This document shows, in pieces, positions 49,188 through 59,324 of a stretch of 64,000 nt of DNA. Position 1 is the first letter of the stretch; each line of letters opens with the position of its first letter. Under the pieces are notes generated by a model. The model was not told the origin of the DNA and did not search any database. It was given only the letters and a program-made list of their open reading frames with translations. This DNA comes from DATENM01 sp045807725 (GTDB taxonomy: Bacteria; Acidobacteriota; Blastocatellia; UBA7656): contig JBJMGV010000106.1 of NCBI GenBank assembly GCA_045807725.1, positions 14,494 through 78,493 on the forward strand. The letters run 5' to 3'. The translations under genes were made by a program, and so were the position numbers.

Positions 49188-52067
49188 CTACCTTGATGAA
49201 CCCGATAGCTTTGCCAGAGCGGTGTCACAGCGGGCGAGTTCGCGCGCGGCCTCATCAGGCTTGCTCGCGTCCTCGGCGCGCAGCGCGCCTCTCTGACGCA
49301 GCTCGTTGAATAATTCGAGGCTGTGTTGGTACGCGCTTCGGGCCTCGCCCCAGCCATCTGATCTTCGGCCAGTAGGCGTGCGGGCAGAGGAAGCGACGAG
49401 GGCGGCTTCTTTCCCCAGCTTATAGCAGATCGTCGCCAGCGAGTCGCGGATGCGGTCGCGCTGCGGGTCAGCGGCCAGGAACTTCTCGCCGCACTCGCGG
49501 GCCTTGCGGTAACTGGCGAGAGCCGCGAGCGCATCACCCATGCGAGCTTCGCTGTCGCCGAGTCGCTCGTAGGAATCTTCCAGGCCGGGAAGAACATTGA
49601 GGTCGTCGGCGTGTTGGCGCGCGTAGTCTTCGCGCATCGCCAGACCTTTGCGGTAATTCTCTAAGGCGGCGGCCACGTCGCCCGAACGTAGCAAGATGTC
49701 GCCGTGCGTGTCGTAGTCCACGGCCACGTCATTTTGTGCCGTCCTGTCGTTCGGATGGGCCGCGAAGGCCGCTTCGTCACTGGCGAGCACCTGGCGGGAC
49801 ATCTCGACCGCCTCCGCGAAATCGCCCATCATCACCAGGAGCTTGGCGATGCGCTCATAATTGATCCCGAGGTCTCGCCGCGCCTGGGCGTTGGTCGGGT
49901 CGGCGGCCCGTATCGCTTCGTTTATGGCCTTGGCCTGGCGGTAACAACCGAGCGCTTCGGCGTTCTTGCCCTGATCGCGCAGCACGTCTCCGAGCAGCGT
50001 CAGCGGAACTGTCACGCTGCGTTTGGACTTCGCGTTGTTCGGGTCGGCGGCGGCCAGCGACTGAATGATCTCGACGGCCCGCCGCAGGCTTTGCTCGGCC
50101 TCCGCCAGATCGCCCGTACCGCGCAGCATGTAACCCATCGAGTAGCAGCTTTGATAAAGCGCGCGCCGATATTCAACGTTATTCGGGTCGGCGGCGACTA
50201 GCGATTCCCGCAACGCCAGCGCGCGGCGATGACTCTCCAGCCCGCCCGACGTGTCGCCAAGATTAGGAAAGTAAGGGTGGCCTTTGATGTCCCCGACCTG
50301 CGCGTATGCCCGCGCCAGCGCGCGCCGCAGGTCGAGGTCGTCGGGCGCGCTCGCGTTCAGCGGTTCGAGTATCTCGACCGCCTGGCGGTAACATTCATAG
50401 CCCCCTTTGATATCGCCCATTTCCCACAGCACATCGCCCAGACCGCCGAGGCTGTCGGCCACGTCCTGCCGCATCGCGCCGTTTTGCGGATGTGCCGCCG
50501 CCAGCGCCTGACGGATAGCGAGCGATTTACGATAACTGGCGGCGGCCCCCTGCCTGTCGCCGAGATTTGCGAAATATGGGTTCCCCTGCACGTCGCCGAT
50601 TTTGCGGTAAGCCGCCGCCAGCTCGCTCTGTAGCGACGCGTCGCTGCCGGCCTCTCCGGCTAGACTGTCCAGGTATTGGAGCGCGTCTTTGACCAGTCTC
50701 TCGCGCACAGGGGTGGAACCCGGCAGGTCGGCAATGGCATCGTGGTAGTCGAAGAGGACCGAATGCGCCAGCTTGCGCACATCATTGAAGCGGCGCTCGG
50801 CCCGCGCCCGCTGCCGCATCGTCGTCACGATTCCGCCCAACAACGTAATCAGGATCAGCGCCGCCGCCGCCACTCCCCAACGGTTCCGCTTGATGAACTT
50901 CGCGGCGCGGTAGCCGAGCGTGTCTTTGCGGGCGCGCACCGGCAATCCTTCGAGGTGACGCCGCAGGTCTTCGGCAAGTTCGCCGACCGACGGGTAGCGC
51001 CGCTGCGGCTCCTTGCGCAAGGCCATCAGGATGATGTTGTCGAGGTCGCCGCGCAGTTGCCGCCGACGTTGCGCCGCGCTCACAGTCGTAGGATCGCCGG
51101 CGGCTACTTCAGCGCGGCTGATGGTCTGGCTCGGTCGCTCAGGCTCGGTCTCACAGATGGCCTGTGCCACGTCTTCGGCCTTGTGACTCTTGAGGCGATG
51201 CGGGCGACGCCCGGTGAGTAATTCATACAACAGCACGCCGAGCGAGTAGACATCGCTCGCCGTCGTGATCGCCGCGCCATTGACCTGTTCGGGAGAGGCG
51301 TACTCTGGCGTCATCACGCGCAACAGGGTCGCCGTCGCTTCCACGGCTTCGCCGGTCTGCGCCGGGTCGAAGAGTTTGGCGATGCCGAAGTCCAGCAGCT
51401 TCGGCGTGCCGTCGTCGGTGACGAGGATGTTTGAAGGCTTGATGTCCCGGTGGATGACCAGATTCTGGTGCGCGTACTGCACTCCCGAACAGACCTTGCG
51501 GAAGAGATCGAGCCGCGCGCTCGTCGAAAGAGCGCGCGCCTCGGCGTAGTCGGTGATAGGCTGGCCTTCGATGTACTCCATCACGAAGTAAGGCAAGCCG
51601 TCGGCGCTGGTGCCGCCGTCTAAGAGGCGCGCGATGTTCGGGTGATCGAGCGAAGCAAGAATCTGCCGCTCGCTCAGAAAGCGGCGCAGAATCGCCTTTG
51701 TCCGCAGTCCGCCTTTGACGAGCTTGAGCGCGACCTTGCGATCAAACTCCAGGTCGCGCGCCAAGTAGACTTCGCCCATGCCGCCTTCGCCGATCAGCGA
51801 AAGGATTTCGTAATGTCCGACGTGTTCGCCCGTGCGCGAGGCGTCTTCGAGGTCGCGGGCGACCTGCCGAGCCTGCGCCTTCAACGCCGGCTCATGCATA
51901 AAGCCGGCGACCTCGACCTCGCGGTCTGCGGCCAGCAGCGCACGGACTTCGGCCAACAGGTGCGGCTCGCCGGCACACTCTCTGACGAGAAAGGCGTCAC
52001 GCTCGTCCGCTTCAAGGCTGATCGCCGCAGCGAATAGCTCTGCCACCTTTTCATCGTTCCCACTCAT
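49188..52067 (-). CDS. Ser/Thr protein kinase with TPR tail
   Basis: 959 residues. A short helical N-terminal extension typical of acidobacterial Pkn proteins (to about 80); kinase domain with GEGGMGEVY, catalytic HRDIKPSNIL, DFGIAKL, the EYASPEQV activation end and SDVYSLGVLLYELLTGRRP; one membrane helix near residue 400; then eight or nine TPR-like units of about 54 residues with recurring AAADPNN and GD..GA..SYRK. The kinase is cytoplasmic and the TPR array external. It follows the sigma factor gene by 29 bases, so the two form a regulator-kinase operon. Substrates might include FHA partners such as the protein at 3316, but this is only a guess. Confidence 0.92.
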   Translation of the reverse strand: MSGNDEKVAELFAAAISLEADERDAFLVRECAGEPHLLAEVRALLAADREVEVAGFMHEPALKAQARQVARDLEDASRTGEHVGHYEILSLIGEGGMGEVYLARDLEFDRKVALKLVKGGLRTKAILRRFLSERQILASLDHPNIARLLDGGTSADGLPYFVMEYIEGQPITDYAEARALSTSARLDLFRKVCSGVQYAHQNLVIHRDIKPSNILVTDDGTPKLLDFGIAKLFDPAQTGEAVEATATLLRVMTPEYASPEQVNGAAITTASDVYSLGVLLYELLTGRRPHRLKSHKAEDVAQAICETEPERPSQTISRAEVAAGDPTTVSAAQRRRQLRGDLDNIILMALRKEPQRRYPSVGELAEDLRRHLEGLPVRARKDTLGYRAAKFIKRNRWGVAAAALILITLLGGIVTTMRQRARAERRFNDVRKLAHSVLFDYHDAIADLPGSTPVRERLVKDALQYLDSLAGEAGSDASLQSELAAAYRKIGDVQGNPYFANLGDRQGAAASYRKSLAIRQALAAAHPQNGAMRQDVADSLGGLGDVLWEMGDIKGGYECYRQAVEILEPLNASAPDDLDLRRALARAYAQVGDIKGHPYFPNLGDTSGGLESHRRALALRESLVAADPNNVEYRRALYQSCYSMGYMLRGTGDLAEAEQSLRRAVEIIQSLAAADPNNAKSKRSVTVPLTLLGDVLRDQGKNAEALGCYRQAKAINEAIRAADPTNAQARRDLGINYERIAKLLVMMGDFAEAVEMSRQVLASDEAAFAAHPNDRTAQNDVAVDYDTHGDILLRSGDVAAALENYRKGLAMREDYARQHADDLNVLPGLEDSYERLGDSEARMGDALAALASYRKARECGEKFLAADPQRDRIRDSLATICYKLGKEAALVASSARTPTGRRSDGWGEARSAYQHSLELFNELRQRGALRAEDASKPDEAARELARCDTALAKLSGSSR

Positions 52068-52096
52068 TAGTGATGCCCCGTCCTTTCGCTCGTCCG

Positions 52097-52675
52097 TTAC
52101 ATTTCCTTAATCGCTTCGAGCAGCCATGCGCGCGCGAAGCGCAGGTCGCGTTCGACGGTGCGCTGCGACACGGTCGTCTCATCGGCGCTGAGCACGTCTG
52201 GTATCTCTTCGACCTTCAGCCCGCCAAAGAAGTGCAACTCGACGACGCGCGCCTGACGCGGGTACTTCTTCTCAAACTCCTGCAAGGCGTCGCCGAGCGC
52301 GACGAGATTCACGTCCTCGCTTTGTGCGACGCGTTCGGCGCGGCTCAGCGAAAGCATGAAGAGGCCGCCGCCGCGCTTTTGCGCCGACTGTTGGCGCGCA
52401 TAATCGATCAGTATGTAACGCATCGCCCGCGCCGCGACGCCGATGAAATGCGCCCGGCTCTGCCACTCGATGTGCCGCATATCGAGTAGCTGTAGATATG
52501 CCTCGTGAACCAGCGCCGTCGCTTGCAGCGTGTGGTCGGCGCGCTGGCCGCGCAGGTAGCCGGCGGCCAGACGGCGCATCTCGTCATAGACCAGCGCGGT
52601 CAATTGCTCAAGCGCCTGCTCCTCGCCGGCGCTCCACTGCATCAGCAGTTTGGTAATGCCTTCGGCGTGCGACAT
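52097..52675 (-). CDS. ECF-like sigma factor (acidobacterial/planctomycete type)
   Basis: About 192 residues from ATG near 52675; a GTG 30 codons upstream is possible but unlikely. Region 2 reads LYDEMRRLAAGYLRGQRADHTLQATALVHEAYLQLL...FIGVAARAMRYILIDYAR, and region 4 VVELHFFGGLKVEEIPDVL...SQRTVERDLRFARAWL. This is the ECF subgroup often found directly upstream of TPR Ser/Thr kinases, as here. The kinase probably controls or is controlled by it. No anti-sigma factor is present. Confidence 0.88.
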   Translation of the reverse strand: MSHAEGITKLLMQWSAGEEQALEQLTALVYDEMRRLAAGYLRGQRADHTLQATALVHEAYLQLLDMRHIEWQSRAHFIGVAARAMRYILIDYARQQSAQKRGGGLFMLSLSRAERVAQSEDVNLVALGDALQEFEKKYPRQARVVELHFFGGLKVEEIPDVLSADETTVSQRTVERDLRFARAWLLEAIKEM

Positions 52676-53055
52676 TGACCCCGGATTGAATCCCTCAAAT
52701 TGAAGTTGGAGCCGACGACCCCCCAAGGCTGGAAGCGGGATCGGGCAGGCAGCATAGCAATTCACAAATTATTTTTCAAAGCCGGATGGCGGGTTTGCGC
52801 CGAAGAATCCGATTACCTTAGTGGCCGGCCAAATCTGCGGATGGCGAATGTCTGTCTGTCGCCGCAGAGAGGCGGGCAGTCGAGCGGCCCCGTGCTCAAT
52901 AGCACAAGCTGGCGGCTAAGCGGAAGCTGCCCGCCATCAACCCAAAGCGCGGATAGCGGTGCGAAGCGGTGTGGCGCACCCGTCCGCCAACTCATCACCC
53001 GATCAAAAACCCCTCGCGCAAATGCCAGGGCCAACAACCAAAGGAGTAATGGCCA
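52676..53055. other. Divergent intergenic region, nothing specific recognised
   Basis: 380 bases between the sigma factor and the large secreted protein. I see no gene, riboswitch core or repeat family; an AAAGGAG site at its right end serves the next gene. Confidence 0.4.
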
Positions 53056-56000
53056 ATGAGATTTTTACTTCTCCGCATCAAGCGCATCGCCCTCTTTGCG
53101 CTTGTCTTCACAACCTTGCTGAGCGGCCTCGCCCTGCCCAGCGTTTCGTGGATGAAGTCACGCGCATCTGTTCTTCCGAGCACGGCCACTCGGCCCATGC
53201 TCGCGGCGATGCCATCTCCGTCTGCCAGCCAGACGATCATCATCTATCAAAATAACTTTGAATCGCCGAACGTTCCCATTCAAGCCAACTGCGCGACCCT
53301 CGACGCACGCGGCATCAATTTTCTGTACGGCACCCCGCAAGGCACGTTCAATCAGGTCAACACGGTCGAAGCGGTACTGTTGAATAGCCCATCGTACAGC
53401 AATCCGAGTGGGGTCGGAGACAACTTCGCCATCGGCATGTTGGCAACCAATCAGAACGACCTGCTCGCGCTGACGTTCGATTCGCAGGGCAAGTCGTTCA
53501 TCAACGTCGCGATGGATATCAGCGGACTCGACGTTCCCGGCTGTGGCGGCCCATTCGGTGTGGACGCCCCAACATACCGCATGCGGTTGATCAACAGCCC
53601 GAATAGCGTCTTCAGTTTTGGGTTTGACCTCGGCGCTATCCTGGCTCAGCAGGACACCACAGGCGTTGCCCCACCGGATCAGTTCACGACGAACTGGAGC
53701 CATCAGGTCGTTTCGTTGAGCACAGCCGGGGCGACCGACGGCAAGGTGACGCTCGTATGGGACCTCCTGCAAAGCGGCTATGCCATATTCGACAATCTCA
53801 TCATCACGGCATCCGACACTCCCGGTGATGTCGGCCCATCGCCCCCGCCTCCATGTTCCGCCGCCGGCCAATGGTCAGCCGAAGGCAACGCCAATGATAG
53901 CTCCGGCAACAATCACAACGGCACGCTGCAAAACGGCGCGACGTTTGCGCCGGGTTACGCGGGGCAGGCGTTCAGCCTCGACGGTAATGATGATTACGTT
54001 GAAGTGCCGATCAACTCCGGCGCTATGAACTCGCCCGCCTCCTTCACGATGGAGGCGTGGATCAATCCGCGGTCGCTTGACTACCCGGTGATCTTCCAGA
54101 AAGGGGTTGATGTCTATAATCGTGCCGGTCTGCAAATCACTCCCGATGGCTCGCTCTGTAGCTACATGAATTCGGGCATCTGCGCGGCAATCTCGGCACC
54201 GGGACTGATCTCGACATGCGCCTTCACGAAAGTGACGCTGCTCTATGACGGCTCAACACATCAACTCGTCACCTATGTCAATGGCTCGCAGGTTAGCAGC
54301 GCAGTCGTTACCGCGCCGTACAACAACACGGAGCCATTCACCATCGGCTACAGCTTGACGCCCGTCGGCTACAATTCGCACTTCCAAGGGCTAATTGACG
54401 AAATCAGTTTTTCAAGCTGCGTCGTGCCGCCGGCTACGTCGCAAAGTATCGTGACCGGCTGTGGCCCCACCTCAACTCCACCGCCCGCAATCACCGGCGG
54501 CCTGCCTGTTGACGGCGGCATCATGGGGCCGGGCAGCGGCTTCATCCCTGTCGCCCCGGGCCGCTTCCACACGACGCTCACCGGCACAGGCCATCCCGGC
54601 TGCACCATTCAAGTCACCGTCACCGACCCGGCTCGGCCTGTGAATGACTCGACGCAGACGACCACCGTTGATGCCGCTGGCAATTGGTCGTTGGGCCTCG
54701 ATCTCTACGACTGCGATCCTGAAATTGACATCGTGCAAATCTGCGATGGCGTCGCAAGCGACCCGCTCCGCCGCCACATCTACGTCGATGGCACACCACC
54801 CGTCTTCATCAGTGGCGGCGGGCCGGGCGACGGCACAGACTTCACAGGCAACGGCGGCACGGCGACAATCATTCTCGACGGCGGCGCGGCTGATCCGGGC
54901 CTTGCCATTCACCTGCCGCCGGGCGACGGCGTGACTTACGAGTGGCACCTGTTCGGGCCTGGAGGCGGCGACATCCTGCTGGGCAGCGGCGGCGGCTCGT
55001 ACTGGAGCTTCACAGGCGGCGGCGGCATCCTGAACATCAACCTGCCGCCGGGTGATTACACCATCGAAGAGCACGTCTGTGACACGGCGGGCAACTGCTT
55101 CATCCATCGCTGCCATCGCCATATCTGCGCTCGCCTGACCGTGACCGGCGGCCTGCCGGGCGACGAAGGCATCTATGGGCCGGGCGACGGCGTTACGTTC
55201 GGCAAGGTCACACGCGTCGTCACCGGAACCGGCAATCCCGGTTGCAATGTGCAGGTCGCCGTCACCGACCCGGCGCACCCGCGACTCGTGGACAACAACA
55301 CGAGCTACACCGTCCCGGTTGATAACGCGGGCAACTGGTCGCTGCCGTTGACGCTCGATGATTGCGATCCTGTAGTGACCATTACAGAGATTTGCGACGG
55401 CGTGAGCGACGGCGGCGACATCATTCGCCAGCACGTTTATGTGGACGGCACACCGCCGACGGTCGGACTTGGCGACGGTGACATCTACGTCGGCACGGGC
55501 GGCACCGGCGGCATCGTGTTAGACGCCGCTGCCGGGGATGCCGGCTCGCACGTACCCAACGATGGCTTGAGCTATTCGTGGTATATCGTTCCCGACGGCG
55601 GCGCGGGCGTGCCGGTGTTGCTCTGCGGCGGCTGTCCGGGTGTCTACACCGCCAACGAGCCTGCCGGCGATTATTACTTCGAGGTCGTCGTCACCGACCG
55701 CGCCGGCAATCGAACGACGAAGCGTTGTCACCGCCGATGCCTGAAGCGGCCAACGGCCATCACTTACACGGGCGACGTAATGATTGCTGAAGGCGGCGCG
55801 GCGGTGCTGCAAGGCGTGCTCACGGACATCACGCCGCCGCTCGGCACGATGCCAGTGCCGGTCGTCGGGCGCACCGTCACGCTGACGCTCGGCAGCGGCC
55901 CCGGCGCGCAGAGTTGTACAGGCGTGACTGATAGTACGGGCTTCGTCCGCTGCACGATCAACCCGGTCAATCAGCCGCTCGGGCCGAACGGCATAGCCAC

Positions 56001-56454
56001 AGATGTTTTCTCCGGTGATGATGTTTATCTGCCGTCGAACAATGGCGCGCAGACGCTCGTCTTCGCTTTTCCGGGGGCAACCGGCAACTTCGTGATTGGC
56101 GACCTCAACGCGCAGGTTGGTAATCACGTCACCTTCTGGGGCGCGCAGTGGGAGCAGCTCAACCCGATGAGCGGCGGCCCGTCCAACAACAGCTTCAAAG
56201 GATTCGAGAATCAGAGCAGCACGAGTGCGCCGCGTTGTGGCGAAACGTGGACAACCGATCCGGGCAATAGCTCAGGCCCGCCGTCCACGATTCCGACTTA
56301 TATGGGCGTGATCGTGTCAAGCTCAATCACCAAGTCGGGATCGCGCATTAGCGGCAGCATTCCGAAGATCGTCGTAGTCAGGACGGATGCGGGTTACGCC
56401 CCGAATCCGGGCCACGCTGGGACAGGAACGGTTGTCGCCGTCTTCTGTCAGTAA
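53056..56454 (+). CDS. Very large secreted LamG/Ig-like repeat protein
   Basis: 1132 residues. Signal-like N-terminus; beta-rich domain (about 60-255); Pro-rich hinge; LamG/concanavalin-like domain (about 270-455) with AEGNANDSSGNNHNGTLQNG, FSLDGNDDYVEVP and FTMEAWINPRS; two related Ig-like repeats (about 485-690 and 695-895), each with GLP..GGI.GPG, GTG.PGC..QV.VTDPA, NWSL.L.L.DCDP and HxYVDGTPP; another Ig-like domain; and an unmatched C-terminal domain. Many Cys pairs suggest disulfides outside the cell. No sortase or PEP-CTERM tail is seen. Likely an adhesin or matrix protein. It diverges from the sigma-kinase operon and ends in a strong terminator. Confidence 0.85.
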   Translation: MRFLLLRIKRIALFALVFTTLLSGLALPSVSWMKSRASVLPSTATRPMLAAMPSPSASQTIIIYQNNFESPNVPIQANCATLDARGINFLYGTPQGTFNQVNTVEAVLLNSPSYSNPSGVGDNFAIGMLATNQNDLLALTFDSQGKSFINVAMDISGLDVPGCGGPFGVDAPTYRMRLINSPNSVFSFGFDLGAILAQQDTTGVAPPDQFTTNWSHQVVSLSTAGATDGKVTLVWDLLQSGYAIFDNLIITASDTPGDVGPSPPPPCSAAGQWSAEGNANDSSGNNHNGTLQNGATFAPGYAGQAFSLDGNDDYVEVPINSGAMNSPASFTMEAWINPRSLDYPVIFQKGVDVYNRAGLQITPDGSLCSYMNSGICAAISAPGLISTCAFTKVTLLYDGSTHQLVTYVNGSQVSSAVVTAPYNNTEPFTIGYSLTPVGYNSHFQGLIDEISFSSCVVPPATSQSIVTGCGPTSTPPPAITGGLPVDGGIMGPGSGFIPVAPGRFHTTLTGTGHPGCTIQVTVTDPARPVNDSTQTTTVDAAGNWSLGLDLYDCDPEIDIVQICDGVASDPLRRHIYVDGTPPVFISGGGPGDGTDFTGNGGTATIILDGGAADPGLAIHLPPGDGVTYEWHLFGPGGGDILLGSGGGSYWSFTGGGGILNINLPPGDYTIEEHVCDTAGNCFIHRCHRHICARLTVTGGLPGDEGIYGPGDGVTFGKVTRVVTGTGNPGCNVQVAVTDPAHPRLVDNNTSYTVPVDNAGNWSLPLTLDDCDPVVTITEICDGVSDGGDIIRQHVYVDGTPPTVGLGDGDIYVGTGGTGGIVLDAAAGDAGSHVPNDGLSYSWYIVPDGGAGVPVLLCGGCPGVYTANEPAGDYYFEVVVTDRAGNRTTKRCHRRCLKRPTAITYTGDVMIAEGGAAVLQGVLTDITPPLGTMPVPVVGRTVTLTLGSGPGAQSCTGVTDSTGFVRCTINPVNQPLGPNGIATDVFSGDDVYLPSNNGAQTLVFAFPGATGNFVIGDLNAQVGNHVTFWGAQWEQLNPMSGGPSNNSFKGFENQSSTSAPRCGETWTTDPGNSSGPPSTIPTYMGVIVSSSITKSGSRISGSIPKIVVVRTDAGYAPNPGHAGTGTVVAVFCQ

Positions 56455-56474
56455 ACTTACAGCAAAATCTTTGA

Positions 56475-56511
56475 TAGGAGGGGACAGGCTGTTTGTCCCC
56501 TCCTATTTTTT
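56475..56511 (+). terminator. Intrinsic terminator after the LamG protein gene
   Basis: Perfect 12-bp stem TAGGAGGGGACA/TGTCCCCTCCTA (56475-56486, 56494-56505) with six Ts. Confidence 0.92.
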
Positions 56512-56519
56512 CACGGCAA

Positions 56520-57200
56520 TTATCGAGGATTGATCACACCGACTTGCTGACACATCTCAAGCACCGGGCAGGTCGAGCACTTCGGTCGTGTGCCGGTGCA
56601 GATGTGTTTACCGAAAGGTACGAGCAGACGATTAATCTCGACCCAGTAACGGCGCGGCAGCTTCTCCATCAGCGCCGCCATGGTCTTCTCCGGCGTCTTC
56701 GTGGCGACGTAGCCCCAGCGGTTTGTCACACGGTGGACGTGAACGTCTACGCCGATGAACGGCTGATCGCAGGCAATGCCGAGCACGAGGTTGGCGCACT
56801 TCGGCCCGACGCCTTTGAACGACAGCAGCACTTCAGATTCGCAAGGCAAGTGGCCGCCGTATTCGCTCGCAACACGTTCAGCGATGGCGTGAATGTTTGC
56901 AGCCTTCTGCTCGTGAAAGGTGGCGGGGCGGATGAGCTGATCGATCTCTTGCAGCGACAGCCTCCGCATCTCTTCCGCCGTGCGTGCCCGCTCGAACAAA
57001 CGGCGGGCCGTCGGCAGCATCACTTCGTCATAGGTGCGGATCGAGATGATGCAGGCGACGAGTTGCTCGAAGGTCGAATTAAAGCCGTCTTCGGCTAACT
57101 CGAAGAGCGCGGCTTTCGGGAAAGGCTCGACGGCTTTGCGAATGTGACGAATGGCCGTGCTGATGTCGAACGGACGTTTCTCCATAGCTTCCACGATCAT
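56520..57200 (-). CDS. nth: Endonuclease III
   Basis: 226 residues from ATG 57200; starts from 57251 to 57185 are possible. DNA glycosylase/AP lyase for oxidised pyrimidines. Helix-hairpin-helix with catalytic Lys (LLSFKGVGPKCANLVLG), catalytic Asp in FIGVDVHVHRVTNRW, and the C-x6-C-x2-C-x5-C [4Fe-4S] loop (CTGTRPKCSTCPVLEMC) at the end. It ends nine bases beyond the terminator of the convergent secreted-protein gene. Confidence 0.93.
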   Translation of the reverse strand: MIVEAMEKRPFDISTAIRHIRKAVEPFPKAALFELAEDGFNSTFEQLVACIISIRTYDEVMLPTARRLFERARTAEEMRRLSLQEIDQLIRPATFHEQKAANIHAIAERVASEYGGHLPCESEVLLSFKGVGPKCANLVLGIACDQPFIGVDVHVHRVTNRWGYVATKTPEKTMAALMEKLPRRYWVEINRLLVPFGKHICTGTRPKCSTCPVLEMCQQVGVINPR

Positions 57201-57263
57201 CAAAGATTCGCGCGTCCACTGTGTTCGCTTCGATCTTATCACAGCGCCCACCGCACACGCGGC

Positions 57264-57995
57264 TCAAGCGATGCGCAGGCCGCGCCGCACCGTAATCTCA
57301 GAACCCAGAGCGACGAAGGCTGAACTCGGCGGCACGCTCAAACTTTCAACGAACTCCGCGCCATAGATCGCGCCGATGTCGCAGTCAAAGTCGTGCTCGC
57401 TCACGTCCCACACAGACCAGCGCGGGTGCTCGACCTGATACTCGACCGTGCCGCCGTCACGTTGCGTGGCATAGCCCCAGTAATGCTCGGTGATGAACTC
57501 GGCTTCCGAGCCGTCAATCAACTGCCGCGCCGCGCCCATCGTCACGGCGCGCAGCCGATTCCAGCGGCCCGCGTTGCGCCAGCCATATTCAACCACGCCT
57601 CGCGCTGCCGTTGATTCATCAAGCTCGACGCGGTGGCGCATCGGTCGAGCGATGTAGCTTTCGTTATAAAACAGGCGAGCGGCAGCGGCGATGGCGCGAC
57701 GCGGGACGATCTCTTTGATAAAGACGACGCCGCGCCGCCAGCCGTCTTCGGCTTTGCGCCGCACGTAGAAGCGCAGGTTCACTTCTTCAAATCGAACGTG
57801 GAACGGAATCTTTATGCCGAGCACGCAGGTTTCTAAAAACATAAAGCCGACGACGCTCACCATCGTCTTACTGTGCCAATGATCCAGTTCAGTACCACGT
57901 GGCACGCGCCCGCGCAAGATAGCCGGATCAATCTCGTAGTTGAGCATGGCCAGGTGCTTCCACTGACCTGTCAGAAAAACGGGCGCTTGCTTCAT
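57264..57995 (-). CDS. DUF2071 (YqjF-like) protein
   Basis: 243 residues: FLTGQWKHLAMLNYEIDPAILRGRVPRGTELD near the start, VGFMFLETCVLGIKIPFHVRFEEVNLRFYVRR and RRGVVFIKEIVPRRAIAAAARLFYNE, the usual blocks of DUF2071, which is related to acetoacetate decarboxylase-like folds. Function unknown. It lies 26 bases downstream of the DCC gene in the same direction and may share its transcript. Confidence 0.82.
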   Translation of the reverse strand: MKQAPVFLTGQWKHLAMLNYEIDPAILRGRVPRGTELDHWHSKTMVSVVGFMFLETCVLGIKIPFHVRFEEVNLRFYVRRKAEDGWRRGVVFIKEIVPRRAIAAAARLFYNESYIARPMRHRVELDESTAARGVVEYGWRNAGRWNRLRAVTMGAARQLIDGSEAEFITEHYWGYATQRDGGTVEYQVEHPRWSVWDVSEHDFDCDIGAIYGAEFVESLSVPPSSAFVALGSEITVRRGLRIA

Positions 57996-58021
57996 AAGCT
58001 GATCGGAGCGCGTGACGCAAT

Positions 58022-58450
58022 CTATTCAACAAACCGCGAGCGCACTTCCGGCGACGGCACGAGACACTGATCGTACTTGCCGAAGAACCTGTAGCGATAA
58101 CGCGCGAAGAGGTCGTAGAAAAAGTCGCGCACCACGCGAGGCACGATGCGAAAGACCATTAGCAGCTTCCACCAGCCGCCCAGATAAGCCGCGATGCGCA
58201 GCGCCGCGTCCGAGCGGATGAAGATGCGTTCTTCGTCATCGCGCCCGCGTTCGACCAGCACGACCGAATCGACGTTCTGCAATTCGGGATGGCGAGAGAT
58301 GACCGCTTCGCCGTACGCGCTCTGCAACGCGGCAAAGCGCATCGCGCCGCGCCGGTCGCGCCTGAGAATCATCTGCACAGTCTTGTTGCAGAAACCACAA
58401 AGGCCGTCATACAGCAGCACTCGATTTGATGGCGCAAGCGACTGGCTCAT
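58022..58450 (-). CDS. DCC-family (DUF393) thiol-disulfide oxidoreductase-like protein
   Basis: 142 residues with the signature VLLYDGLCGFCNKTVQMILRRD (D-x2-C-x2-C) and the ALQSAYGEA and SDAALRIAAYLGG blocks of the family. Thioredoxin-like fold; role unknown, possibly thiol redox. Possible operon with the DUF2071 gene. Confidence 0.88.
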   Translation of the reverse strand: MSQSLAPSNRVLLYDGLCGFCNKTVQMILRRDRRGAMRFAALQSAYGEAVISRHPELQNVDSVVLVERGRDDEERIFIRSDAALRIAAYLGGWWKLLMVFRIVPRVVRDFFYDLFARYRYRFFGKYDQCLVPSPEVRSRFVE

Positions 58451-58482
58451 CCGTCAACCCTTATCAAAGACTGCATTGAACA

Positions 58483-59310
58483 TTAGCGGCGGAACAGCAG
58501 CGACAGCGTCATCGCCAGGCCGATGAAGATGACTGCGCCGCGCGCAAAGCGCCGGCCCATGCGCCGCGCCAGCCCCGCGCCGCCATAGCCGCCGGCTATC
58601 GCGCCTACGGTCATCACCAATGCTGCCGCCCAATGCACAGGCCCCCATATCATAAAGTAAAACGAGGCGATCACGTTGATGCAAACGGCGAAGAAATTCT
58701 TTAGCCCGTTCATCTGGTGAATGTCCGTGAGTCCGAGCAAGCCGAGCACGGCCAGCATCACAATGCCGTTGCCCGCGCCGAAGTAACCGCCATAGGTCGC
58801 CGAAAAAAATTGCAGGATGATCGCGCCCACCCACCAGGCGCGGCTCGGCGCGTTCGCATCGATCACGTCGTTCGCTTGATTAATCGAGCTATCGGCTAAC
58901 GCGATAGCCGTCTCTCGCCTTTCGCGGCGCAGCCAGCGCATCACGGGTTCGCCCGCGGCAAATAAGACCGTGGCGAACAGAATCAAAAAAGGCACAATGG
59001 CTTTGAAGGTATCCGATGGCGTCTTCAGCAACAGCAGCGCGCCGACCAGCCCGCCGACGACCGATGACGGCGCGAGCCACAGCATAAAGCGGCGGCTGTC
59101 GCGCAGCTCGCGCCTGTAGCCAACCATCCCGCCTAACGAGCCGGGCCACAGCGCGATGGTGCTGGTAACGTTGGCGGCCTTCGGGTCAATGCCCATCCAG
59201 ATGAGAGCCGGGAAGGTCAGCAGCGTGCCGCCGCCAGCCACAGAGTTCATCATCCCAGCGACGAATGCCGCGCCGAAGATGATCACACCTTGCCAGAGAT
59301 GTATGCTCAC
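58483..59310 (-). CDS. TauE/SafE-family anion exporter
   Basis: 275 residues from GTG, about eight hydrophobic helices in two halves. AAFVAGMMNSVAGGGTLLTFPALIWMGIDPKAANVTSTIALWPGSLGG is the family block, repeated as YFGAGNGIVMLAVLGLLGLTDIHQMNGLKN in the second half. The family exports sulfite, sulfoacetate or related organic anions; given the sulfate-assimilation genes at 32-36 kb a sulfite role is possible but unproven. Confidence 0.88.
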   Translation of the reverse strand: MSIHLWQGVIIFGAAFVAGMMNSVAGGGTLLTFPALIWMGIDPKAANVTSTIALWPGSLGGMVGYRRELRDSRRFMLWLAPSSVVGGLVGALLLLKTPSDTFKAIVPFLILFATVLFAAGEPVMRWLRRERRETAIALADSSINQANDVIDANAPSRAWWVGAIILQFFSATYGGYFGAGNGIVMLAVLGLLGLTDIHQMNGLKNFFAVCINVIASFYFMIWGPVHWAAALVMTVGAIAGGYGGAGLARRMGRRFARGAVIFIGLAMTLSLLFRR

Positions 59311-59324
59311 GCGGTCAGACTAGC

